Source: Lantana camara | Taxonomy: Eukaryota > Streptophyta > Magnoliopsida > Lamiales > Verbenaceae | Length of the DNA: 64,000 nucleotides | Direction: 5' to 3' | Assembly: GCA_037501455.1 (NCBI GenBank) | Contig: CM074858.1 | Coordinates: forward strand, 81,194,501-81,258,500 | Shown: positions 47,557 to 56,382 of the stretch, in pieces | Layout of the letters: each line of letters begins with the position of its first letter | Position numbering within the stretch: the stretch's first letter is position 1 | The notes under the pieces: model-generated | The model's database searches: none | What the model was told of the DNA's origin: nothing | The model's input: the letters and a program-made list of their open reading frames with translations, nothing else | Translations under genes and position numbers: made by a program

Positions 47557-48684
47557 ATGCCTCGACATAGGAGACATCACCATGATCATTCTCCTCATGC
47601 TCCTTCACCCCCTCCTGGTCAGCCACAAGATTTTACGAATGCGGTGGTCGGGTTAATTGATCAGAGACTTCAAGAACGGGTTCCTCCAGTACCACCTGCA
47701 CCATTAGCACCACAGGAGAATCCTATCTCTGCTATACTAAGGGAGTTTCAGAATCAGCAACCTCCCAAGTTTTACAGTGGCAATGATATCCAGGCAGAGA
47801 TGTGGTTAAAGGAAGTAGAAAGAATTTGGCAGCTTATCCCGTGTGATACTCAGGAAAAAGCTCGCTGCACTCTTACCCTGATTCAGTGCGAGGCTTATTC
47901 ATGGTGGGAAAGTATTCAGATTGTATTAGAAGCTGCCGGGGAAGCTATTACTTGGGAAGTATTCGTTCTAGAATTCAAAAATAAGTTCATTCCACCAGCT
48001 TCCCGCACTCGTAGGTTAAGGGAATTTACCGAGTTAAAACAAGAAGGAAGATCTGTTGGAGAGTACATTGCAGAATTTGAGAGACTGTCTCGCTACGCTC
48101 CCAACATAGTGAACGATGACTTTCACAAGGCGACACAATTCGTACAGGGACTTAGGCCAAATATTCAGGATGCCTTGAAAGCTGCTAACACAAGTACCTG
48201 GGCTAAGGCTACTACTAAAGCACTGAAGGTCGAGGATTCGGACAAGGCAAGGAGGTCTATTCCTCGCTTTGAACCGGGTCCACTTTTGGGATCGGAACAG
48301 GGCCCCAATGTGATGCAAGGATCCAATGCTGCTTCAATTTTACTCTCTCAGGAAAGGTCTAAGAGGAAAAAGTCTCAGATGGATAGATCAGTTTCAAAGA
48401 AGGGTTTTGTCACAGCATCACCGTCACAGTCAAGGAAGCCACTCTGTACTTATTGCGGATGGGACACACATACTTCTGATGGATGTAGAAAGCGCTTGCG
48501 GTTATGTTTCCGTTGTGGAAGTTCTGAGCATCAAATAGATACGTGTCCGAAAAGGAAGGAGCGGTCTACCAGGGGTCAGAGCTCACTTAACAGGCAAGAA
48601 TTAGGGAGAACGGTACATTTAACCATGCATATCACGTGCATCATGGATTTGATTGTAGTTAATTTCGTGTTCGTTGCAAATTAA
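47557..48684 (+). CDS. gag: Gag polyprotein of the TR-GAG element
   Basis: 375 aa, intact. Gag forms the virus-like particle and packages the element RNA. A His/Pro-rich N-terminus (about residues 1-60) is followed by a retrotransposon gag (capsid) domain, roughly residues 65-225: PPKFYSGNDIQAEMWLKEVE, a WW pair, EFKNKF, LKQEGRSVGEYIAEFERLSR. Two CX2CX4HX4C zinc knuckles follow (CTYC..H..C and CFRC..H..C), and the tail is basic. The ATG at 47557 is the first in frame and directly follows CGGTTACAG|G, an acceptor-like signal, so the coding exon may be spliced to the LTR leader. Nothing downstream encodes enzymes, so protease and RT must come from another element, plausibly a chromovirus like the one at 51406. 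The intact frame in a copy with aged LTRs suggests it was coding until recently. Confidence 0.88.
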   Translation: MPRHRRHHHDHSPHAPSPPPGQPQDFTNAVVGLIDQRLQERVPPVPPAPLAPQENPISAILREFQNQQPPKFYSGNDIQAEMWLKEVERIWQLIPCDTQEKARCTLTLIQCEAYSWWESIQIVLEAAGEAITWEVFVLEFKNKFIPPASRTRRLREFTELKQEGRSVGEYIAEFERLSRYAPNIVNDDFHKATQFVQGLRPNIQDALKAANTSTWAKATTKALKVEDSDKARRSIPRFEPGPLLGSEQGPNVMQGSNAASILLSQERSKRKKSQMDRSVSKKGFVTASPSQSRKPLCTYCGWDTHTSDGCRKRLRLCFRCGSSEHQIDTCPKRKERSTRGQSSLNRQELGRTVHLTMHITCIMDLIVVNFVFVAN

Positions 48685-48789
48685 CTAATTATGAGTGGTA
48701 AGTATGTGATTAAAATGACTCTATTTGTCTATGTAACATTCATGTCATTGGTTCTACAAATTTGCTCCTTGAACTACTTCCGTGCGTGG

Positions 48790-48937
48790 GTCTCTCATTT
48801 CCTGTTGAGAGACGGGGCTCTCTCATTTCCTGTTGAGAGACGGGGCACTCTCATCCCTTACCGAGAAATGGGATTTTCTCACTTCTTGTTGAAAGACGGG
48901 GTTCTTTCATTCTTGTTCAAGAGACGGGGTCTCTTAT
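48790..48937. repeat. Hairpin array GAGAGACGGGGCTCTCTC (TR-GAG, 3' internal)
   Basis: Units with a GGGG loop: GAGAGA..CTCTCTC, GAGAAA..TTTTCTC, GAAAGA..TTCTTTC and AAGAGAC-GGGG-TCTCTT. Arm bases change on both sides. The array ends about 65 nt before the 3' LTR and shares its core with arrays in elements A and C. Confidence 0.85.
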
Positions 48938-48987
48938 GGCTTGTACATCATTTTAAACTTCACAGTGGACCTGGGGACCAGGTCCTT

Positions 48988-49003
48988 TTAAGGGGGGGAG
49001 AAT
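48988..49003 (+). other. TR-GAG polypurine tract
   Basis: TTAAGGGGGGGAGAAT immediately before the 3' LTR start at 49004. Confidence 0.88.
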
Positions 49004-50691
49004 TGTAACGCCCCGATTTTTATTAATCAATCTCTTACGCTTCATTATAAATTTATAAATTACATTTTATTATAATTTCATGAATTCATGTTAAACTTAT
49101 GATTTATTTCATAACTTGAAAACATTTATTGCATGAAATAATTACCGGTAATGCTTTAATTACCCAAAATGCCCTCCTTGATTATTTTCCTAACTTTGGG
49201 GACTTAATTGTATAAATTTTCAAGGACTTAATTGATCATATTTGAAAACCTTATTTACTCAATTGCATAACTTGAACTCTTGTAGGATTAATTGGCAAAA
49301 TTGGACATTTCACTCCTTTCAAAAAGGGTTGTTACGTGATATGCATCTCCAAGCTTCCATACTCTCATTTCACCCAAGATTTTCCCAACAATTTGCTTTC
49401 TTTCACTTACGGTATCAAGAAGAAAAGGGAAAGAGGTGATTTTCATCCATTTCATCAAGAATTTCAAGAATTAATCCAAATTTTGGGAAGCTTGATCATC
49501 TTCTTCATCCATCTTCTTCCTCTCTTGAACTTCAAAGACTACCTTCTCGTGACGTGGAGCAGGGGCCGTAGGCCGTGTCTTGACTTGCATTTTTTCGGTA
49601 AAGGTGAGGTTTAGTTATTAATTATCTAGAACCATATAACCTTTATGTGGATTTCGGCCAAATTACATATACATATATGTTTATAATCGTTTTCCAATAA
49701 CAAGGATTTAACAACTACCCGTGTATCGTGTTATAAGTCGTGCTTCTTGAAAACTAATCGTGTTCATGACAAGCGAGTCGTGTATCGTGTTATCGTGATT
49801 AAACCGTGATCGTGTTTGGCGAATTGTCATGTATTATGGGCCCGAGGGTGAGTGTTTGAGCCAACCGGGAAAGCATAGGGCTGACGGGTAACTCACACAC
49901 CTCTCTTAAACCGTGGGGATGCCCCCTGAATCCACCAGGAGGTTTGGTGGAGGAAGGAGTCCCGTACGTGGGAGTCATGTTCCCGACGTGCAACGTGATA
50001 TCGTAGGTGGTTCGGGCCTTGCAAACCCACCACCATTGGAGAAAGGAGAATTTCGTGTTATTGATCGTGTGCACTATAATGACTCGTGTGATAACCTAAT
50101 TAAATGAAAATATAATTCTCGTTCACTATCAAGGTTGGTTGGAGATCGTGCACGCCCCTCGCCAGGGCCACTGATTGTTATAATAAACGTGATTATCGTG
50201 TTAAACTTGATAGTTGTAATCTCGGGCGAGTTTTATGTTATTCTTGCACTTATATTATTGTAGTTACAAAACCTTACCCGAGGTTATAACTTGCATGTTA
50301 TTTGCGCTTATATATATCTATGCCCCTCACTCGGTCTTCACAGACTGACGCCTCCACCTTTCAGGTTTTGTTCGTGGTGTGCTAGGCGGGAGTCGGGTTG
50401 TGTCGTTTATCCAGCTGAGTCTAGCATAGTTTTCTTTCCATGTATTAGCATTCCAGAGTATCATGTTAATAGTTATGAGCACTTATACGTGAATGTTATT
50501 TGGGAGATGATAATGTATTGATATGATGATATAATGTTATTATGCTTCCGATTGTGAATTTCATGTTTTGGATTTATTTCATTTGAGGGTCTAGTCCCGC
50601 CTAGCTAACTTGTCGTTTATTGCATTGTCACCCGTTCGCTATAGGATGGTTCGTGTATGGCTTGTTCATTTCATACGTGGATTGACCTACA
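49004..50691 (+). mobile_element. TR-GAG 3' LTR (3' end deleted)
   Basis: Aligns to 45522-47206 and then departs at 'gaccta'. A deletion of ~37 bp between two CTA triplets, or loss of the whole terminus, would explain the end 'gacctaca'. Its stem-loop is at 50331-50348. The flank does not repeat TTTTG of the left side. Confidence 0.83.
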
Positions 50692-50749
50692 TTTCATTTG
50701 GAGAAAATAAAATTTTTCTAAAAAAAAAACAAAAAAAAAAAAATAATGC

Positions 50750-50990
50750 TGACGTGGCGGAATGCTGACGTGGCAGCTGCTGTGTCACGCCACGTCAACG
50801 TGTCAGCCGCCAAGTGTCGTTGATTGGGCGCCAGCATGTGCGACACGTGGACGATGAGGATCGTGCCGCGTCAGCACGAGCCAACGACCCAGATTGTGTT
50901 GACTGAGCTAGTCAACGGGCCAAGAAAGCAGGTCAGCGGTTCGGGTCTTCGGATAGGGTCTGGTCACGGTTTGCCCGACCCGGACACGTG
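50750..50990 (+). promoter_or_regulatory. Cluster of ACGT-core (G-box/C-box) motifs
   Basis: TGACGTGGC at 50750-50758 and 50766-50774, GCCACGTCA at 50789-50797, CACGTCAACGTG at 50791-50802, and CACGTG at 50844-50849 and 50985-50990. Such motifs are known binding sites of plant bZIP factors, including ABA and stress regulators. Here they lie 310-550 bp upstream of the TATA box. Confidence 0.65.
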
Positions 50991-51097
50991 GACGAATGGT
51001 GATTTGCCATGTGGCAATCGAGTCAGACCGCCCGAACCGACCGGTTCTCTGTCGAACCGGTCTAAACCGTGAACCGGTCAGTCTGACACCTGGCAGG

Positions 51098-51117
51098 TGC
51101 TCACGCCTGCGTGAGCA
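51098..51117. repeat. Hairpin in Copia-2 promoter
   Basis: TGCTCACG-CCTG-CGTGAGCA, a perfect 8-bp stem within the GC-rich upstream region. Confidence 0.75.
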
Positions 51118-51299
51118 TCACACGCGCCAAACACACAGCTGCCACATGGGCGGCGCGTGCGGGCCCCGTTCGGCGCGTGCTAGGCACCGCCGTGTTCGTC
51201 TTAGAGTGTACTCCACTCCGGCAGTCTCTGATTGGCCATCAGGCCTTGGGAGCTAAAGCCAAAATTTGATTAATGACTCGGGTGTCCCAATTTGTGAGC

Positions 51300-51308
51300 T
51301 ATAAATAG
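51300..51308 (+). promoter_or_regulatory. TATA box of Copia-2 LTR
   Basis: TATAAATAG, a canonical plant TATA box. Transcription would be expected to start about 30 bp downstream. Confidence 0.7.
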
Positions 51309-52485
51309 ATGGCTACATTCTTCATTTTAAGGCATTCAAATTTGGCAATTCCTTTTCTCACTCTTAAAGCATCCGAGAGTCTCTCTCTCTAGCTTATTAA
51401 TTAATTGTAACAGCCCAAAACAGGGCCTGGATGAAAACAGTAAGTTAAGGCAGTGGTAAAGCATTTATAGACCGTGATCCAACTTTTTGAATCATCGTGC
51501 ATTGCATTCTTACATGAACTTTGTGCTCGTATATGATCTGACATGCTTTAAGGGGGAATTCTTGACCTTTGATTCAGTTTACTATTCATAACCCGAGCCT
51601 ACCTTGTTCATATTGCTACTCGAACCTTAGAGGTTCATCACACATGTTTCCCAATTATTTGAACTGGTTTCCCGAACTCAGAAAGTCTTTCTTGAGCCAT
51701 AAGGGTATTTTTGGAACTTACCGACCAAAGTTACTATTCATCAGAAAATGAGCTTTTGATTCTGATACCTTTTTCAACCCAAGTTACAGTCGAATCGATC
51801 CTTGAATCGAGACGAGTCTTTTGAAATCATTCTTGGCTTGGAAATCCATTCCGGAACTTTGTTTTATTGAAAACGTTTTTGAAAACCCTAGTTTACTATT
51901 CCTTTTACGAACAGTTTCATTCGGAAAATGTTTTCTCTTCGGATTTGCACTACTTGAGCTATTTCAAGATTTTTGAGATGTTTTACAACTCTTGATTCAA
52001 ACCCTAGCTTGAAATTTTGAAGCGTACGTTCGTACGTGAGAATTCACTATTCATCCTACGTTTTCAACTTTTTAACGGTAAAACGTTTTATAGTCGATTT
52101 TGGACTCAAAACGCTTCTCGATTTATTTCTTGAATTTTGGAAGCAATCCGGACTTGAAAATCATTCTAGAAAGTCGTTTTTCACTCATGTCGAGTTTCGA
52201 GCTCAAAACTTTTATTCACTAAAACTAATGTATCTTTCAAACGGTAAATCCGATTTCGACGAATGAATATGCGTTTCGAAGCTAATTTTCTTGCCGTCGG
52301 AATGGTTAGACTTCCAGCCACTTATCCTCGAGCCTTGGGGGACGAAATTACAGAAATACCCCCAGCAGCCCATTTTTAGCTTCAACATCCCTAAAGCTTC
52401 TAGAAGATACAAGTGGATGAACTCTTGTTTTGCTCTCCTACCCTTAAGCCCTCTCTAATTGCAAGGTGAGGGGCTTCCCAACACC

Positions 52486-52493
52486 TATATATA
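52486..52493 (+). promoter_or_regulatory. TATA box of chromovirus LTR
   Basis: TATATATA in the context CACCTATATATACCCC, about 1.08 kb into the LTR. The first donor-like site follows 114 bp later, so a short exon 1 fits. The copy in the 3' LTR is at 62836-62843. Confidence 0.65.
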
Positions 52494-53384
52494 CCCCTCT
52501 CATGGCATTTGAATCCTTGCTCTAAGTCTTGTGTTAACAAGCACTCCTCTCTCCCTCCTTTCCCCTCTTGCCGTCGGCATCCCCTCCCCTTGTAGCTAGG
52601 TTAGTTTGTTTTGTTTATGTTATGTTAGTTTAGTTTATGTTTTTATGTTATGGTATGTTTATATTATGTTTAGGTTGGGTCTTAGGGTCTTCCCTAAGCC
52701 ATATAGGATTTTATTTTATGCATTTATTATATAGTTTTCATGATATGTTTGTGTAGTTGTTTATATGTTTTAATTGTTTAGTATATGCTTGAATATGTTA
52801 TGAATTGCTCTAGTATATGCTATGATCATGTGATATGCTTGTTATATTATGAGAATTGATGCATGATTATGGAATTTGAATTATGTTCATGCATGTTAGC
52901 TAATGGAATAGTGATTTACAATTTATTATGTCACAACTTGTTACATGTTGATATGGAATTAAATTGTTACATGTTACATGCCTAAAGGTTTATGATATAT
53001 GATATGATATGATATGAGATATGTTGTGACATGTTGTCACATTGTTATATGACTCTTGAATTATGAATTGAGCTTATGGTATGATTTGGATTAATGGATT
53101 AGTGCTTTGATCATGTTATACACTTTAATAGTGTCACATGTTATAACCTAAGATAGATTAGTGTTTCATAACTTGATCTTATGCCTTAATTGGATCTCTT
53201 AACTATAGGTTATACCTTTAACCTAGATCACACTTGATTATATTAACATGAACTTGAAACTATAGGTTATAATCAAGATCATAATTTAATTAGGGGGTGT
53301 CTGTGTGTGTGCATGCCGTGTGTGTGTGGGTGTGTGTATAGTAAGGGTTTGACCCGACCCTTTGACCCGATATGTGAATAGTAA

Positions 53385-53460
53385 CCGGTGAATAGTAATC
53401 GTGAATAGTAATCTTGAATAGTACTTTTGAATAGTGCTTTTGAATAGTAAAAATGAATTA
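53385..53460. repeat. TGAATAGTA short tandem repeat
   Basis: Seven variants of a ~11-nt unit TGAATAGTAATC with small changes. Present again in the 3' LTR at about 63725-63800. Confidence 0.85.
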
Positions 53461-54054
53461 AAACTTGTGCTTTCTCTATAGACATTTGCACCTAGGGTTT
53501 CCATATCCAGGGTCTAAAATGTGTTTTAAAAATGTGTTTTCTTTCGTGGACTTGTTTCTTTACCTAAGGTTTGCGATAGGATTCATAATTTGACTAAAGC
53601 TTACTCGGTTATAGTAAGATCATAGTCTAACGTTAAGAGTAACTCACTTTGACGTATTCCTTTGTGTGTTACCTTTCTTGAATACCTTAAATGGTATTAC
53701 TCTCTTGTGTTACATGTTCCTTGTTCATTTGTTTCTTGCATTTCATATGCATCTTGGTTAGTAGTGGGTCTTAGTTCTTAAGCTCACTCTAGTACGCTAC
53801 CTACAGGAGTTAAAGTTGAGCACTGGGATCCCCAGGGCACCGCATAATCTGTCTACCTACCTTTTGTTACTATTAGGTGAGGTGAAGTTATAAATGTTTT
53901 CCAACTGGAACCACGATTATACTATCGTATCATATGTTTTGAAATTCTAAGCTAAACCTTGTTTTGAACTATCCCTTTTATCGGGACATTCTCTTGAAAG
54001 GATCATTCATACTTTAATAGTATACATTGATCAACAGTACATGTTTTCCAAAGT

Positions 54055-54195
54055 TCTGCATTCTTGTTCAAAGACAGTTACATGTTTGCATATGTTTTCA
54101 AAGTACAGACAGAATCACATGTTTTCAGACAGAATCATATGTTTTACAGACAGCATCATATGTTACAGTTACAGTTTCACATGTTATAGTTACCA
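54055..54195. repeat. TCATATGTTTTCAGACAGAA degenerate repeats
   Basis: Five to six decaying units of about 20-25 nt with the core CATGTT or CATATGTT and a CAGACAG or CAGTTACAG part. Confidence 0.65.
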
Positions 54196-54495
54196 TACTG
54201 GAGTGTTACTCTGGTCACTGCTAATCTTAAATGCAAGCATACAGTTTACAGTTTGGGCCCGGCGGTTATGTGTGGAGGTGATGCTCGGGAGGTGAGCGCC
54301 AACGACATCACCAATACCGGCCGCCACACTTAGACTATTGACACCGACTTTTAACAGGAGGTTTGTTAAGTCAGGACAATTTGTCTGGGAACGAACAGCA
54401 AATCTGTTCCCATTACATGTTTACAGGTCGCCTAGGGCTAGCTACCCGAAGTGACAACCGGTGGAGGATGGTGCATGTTTGTATGCGTTGGTAAG

Positions 54496-54655
54496 AGTTG
54501 TTGTTGACCTTGGTCCGATAGTCTACTATGTGCGGAGTTGTTGTTGACCTTGGTCCGATGCTCTACTATATGTGGGGTTATTGTTGATCTTGGTCCGATA
54601 CTCTACTAAACGTGGAATTATCGTTGATCCTGGTCCGACACTCTACCGAATCATG
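54496..54655. repeat. Four 40-bp tandem repeats
   Basis: Four units of exactly 40 bp with core TTGACCTTGGTCCGAT and a following TCTACTA, drifting from first to last. Located in predicted intron 2 of the chromovirus LTR. Confidence 0.88.
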
Positions 54656-54970
54656 TTTTCTGGAGTAAGGATGGAGGAGCCTAGCTTGCGGGCAAAATTC
54701 TGTTTCATAAAGGATGGTTCATATCTGGAAAAGTTCACTTTACCCTTATCCCGTTTTATGAAAGAACTATGAACCATCAACAGCATATGTGTGCGCGTGT
54801 GATAGCATTCATGAAAATGTTTTATAACGTGCATTCTTTTATAGCATCGCATTCAAAGAGTTTTATCAATCGAACTTGTTTCAAGTTCTTCTTTAAAGCA
54901 TTGCATTTAACAGTTTCGAACTTTACTTCAAGTTCTTTAATTCAGTACTTTCTTTAAAGTATTCCCTCGC

Positions 54971-54987
54971 TTAGTCCTTTTGACTAA
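54971..54987 (+). promoter_or_regulatory. Stem-loop upstream of intron 2 acceptor (chromovirus)
   Basis: TTAGTC-CTTTT-GACTAA, 6 pairs, 33 nt before the predicted acceptor. The loop CTTTT is the same as in W1 and W2, whose outer pair is C-G rather than T-A. Confidence 0.6.
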
Positions 54988-55522
54988 TACCTCTCCCGTT
55001 TTCTTGCCTCGTGGTTTCAGGTCTTGCAGCCGCAGTCTAGAGGTATCTTGAAGCTCTAGATTGTCATTTTTGTTTCATTCAGGACTTAGTATTACTTCCT
55101 CTTTTGTGTCCTGCATATGTTTTATGGCTGCGTCACTTTATGTTTCTGTATATGTTTTTGAATACTTGAGTATCTTCGTTATACTCTTTCTGCTACTCTG
55201 TTACCGATATTTTGAACTCTGCTGTATCGGTACTTATATGTGAATCTGTTATATGTTCTGATATGCCGAGTCTCTCTTACACGATCAATATGTTCTTGCT
55301 TGTTACATGCCATCACGCACATGTTTTGAAAAATTTTTAAAATACTCTGATTTTCTGCTGTATAGCCACATCGTTGTACATGTATAGTTCTGATAGATAG
55401 CCGTTCGCTGGAGTATTTCTTGAGTGATGGCTCACACCATTATTTGAGAGGTGCTTCAGTGCGGGGGTTGAGACGCCGCTCTCCTCTTGTTCTGGTACGG
55501 GAGGGGGCGTTACAGCCTGAGG

Positions 55523-55540
55523 TGGTATCAAAGCATCGGG
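55523..55540 (+). other. Chromovirus primer-binding site
   Basis: TGGTATCAAAGCATCGGG, eight bases after the LTR. One mismatch from the usual TGGTATCAGAGC. Confidence 0.8.
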
Positions 55541-55701
55541 TTAAGTAAGAAGAGACTTAACCTAGATTGCTCTCATGTTGCATCATGGATTGTTCACGCA
55601 TTGCATCCAGGATCATTCTCATATTGCATCGAGACGGGATATTTGGGGATTGCATGGTTCTGTTATCTGGATTTCATATCTGTGGTATCTTCTGTATAGC
55701 T

Positions 55702-56382
55702 ATGGCAGTTCAGCCACACCAGGATCCTAATCAGCAGATGGATGAGGCTTTCTTTGAGCAGTTTGAGGCCCCGCGTACTGTGGCAGTTTCTCACCGTGGA
55801 GGCACTCGTTTCTACACCTGGCGCAGGTCTAGGAACAGTGGCAGACCTGGGTATTCCTATCCTAATAGAGTTGTGCACTATCTCGAGTCTGAGAGAGATG
55901 GTTACTTTCAGGAGTATCAGAGGACCCGTGAGGTCAGGTTGGAGTCTCTGCGCTATCAGGATCAGTCACTGCAGTACCAGATTGACAGGGACATCGCTCG
56001 TGAGCATGCTGCAGAGATGACTCATATTGCTGATCAGAGGGCTGCTCGTATTGCTGAGCTGGAGGCAGATCTTATGCAGATGACTATCGATCGTGATACC
56101 TCTATGGAGCGTCACCAGCACTACCGTGCCCGTGTGAGAGCTCGCCTGTATGATACCTATCACTTATCCGATGAGCAGGCAGTTGAGGAGGTCGAGGGTC
56201 AGGATGTCAGTCAGGCTTCTCAGGAGCCCGAGCCTATGCAGGAGCAGTCTGATGGAGGCGATGGAGGGTCTGATGATGATGATGATGGCGGAGATGATCC
56301 AGCAGGACACGGACAGGGTGCGGTCATTGCCGTTTCTGATGACACCACCAGGGGTTCTTTGGACCACAGTTATCAGGGTTGA
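55702..56382 (+). CDS. Additional leader ORF: coiled-coil protein with acidic tail
   Basis: 226 aa, unknown function, between the 5' LTR and gag in the sense direction. I chose the ATG at 55702 (MAVQPHQDPNQQMDEAFFEQ) because the upstream 45 codons look untranslated; the frame is open from 55567. An Arg/Tyr-rich region (RFYTWRRSRNSGRPGYSYPN) precedes a long, probably helical and coiled-coil stretch (about residues 60-155: LESERDGYFQEYQRTREVRL, RIAELEADLMQMTIDRD). A Glu/Gln-rich part and an Asp/Gly tail (DGGDGGSDDDDDGGDD) follow. No zinc knuckle, protease or other enzyme motif. The frame is unbroken although gag-pol has four stops. It ends 816 bp before the gag ATG. It could be a captured host fragment or a lineage-specific accessory gene. 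Confidence 0.65.
   Translation: MAVQPHQDPNQQMDEAFFEQFEAPRTVAVSHRGGTRFYTWRRSRNSGRPGYSYPNRVVHYLESERDGYFQEYQRTREVRLESLRYQDQSLQYQIDRDIAREHAAEMTHIADQRAARIAELEADLMQMTIDRDTSMERHQHYRARVRARLYDTYHLSDEQAVEEVEGQDVSQASQEPEPMQEQSDGGDGGSDDDDDGGDDPAGHGQGAVIAVSDDTTRGSLDHSYQG

Larger units (their letters stand above)
45522..50691 (+). mobile_element. TR-GAG type element: gag-only non-autonomous gypsy retrotransposon
   Basis: Complete order in 5.2 kb: 5' LTR (45522-47248), primer-binding site (47256), one gag ORF (47557-48684), a hairpin array, polypurine tract (48988-49003) and 3' LTR (49004-50689). No protease, RT or integrase is present, and there is no room for them. This fits the class called terminal-repeat retrotransposons with gag domain. 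The two LTRs differ at roughly thirty positions by eye, so the insertion is older than the neighbouring chromovirus. The right LTR has lost its last ~40 bp, and I cannot find a target duplication. Confidence 0.85.
50692..51405 (+). mobile_element. Copia-2 LTR, promoter region
   Basis: Resumes the LTR begun at 45475. It has an A-rich stretch, then a GC-rich block full of ACGT-core motifs, a TATA box at 51300 and a (CT)n tract. The chromovirus at 51406 interrupts it (TTAAT at 51401-51405 is the likely left target duplication). Assignment rests on the TGTTAGG start, the promoter and the context, so it is less certain than the other LTRs. Confidence 0.6.
52600..55020 (+). other. Predicted two-intron leader in chromovirus LTR
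   Basis: Donor GCTAG|GTTAGT at 52599/52600, acceptor CTACAG|G at 53806/53807, middle exon 53807-53876 (70 nt) ending TATTAG|GTGAGG, final acceptor GGTTTCAG|G at 55020/55021. Order and spacing match the other LTR families. Not verified by transcripts. Confidence 0.5.
51406..55514 (+). mobile_element. Chromovirus 5' LTR
   Basis: 4109 bp, TGTAACAGCCCAAAAC to GGGGGCGTTACA. TATA box TATATATA at 52486. Predicted leader with two introns. Tandem repeats lie in both introns (53385-53460, 54055-54195, 54496-54655). Stem TTAGTC-CTTTT-GACTAA is at 54971-54987. No palindrome array of the kind seen in the other LTRs. Confidence 0.9.
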
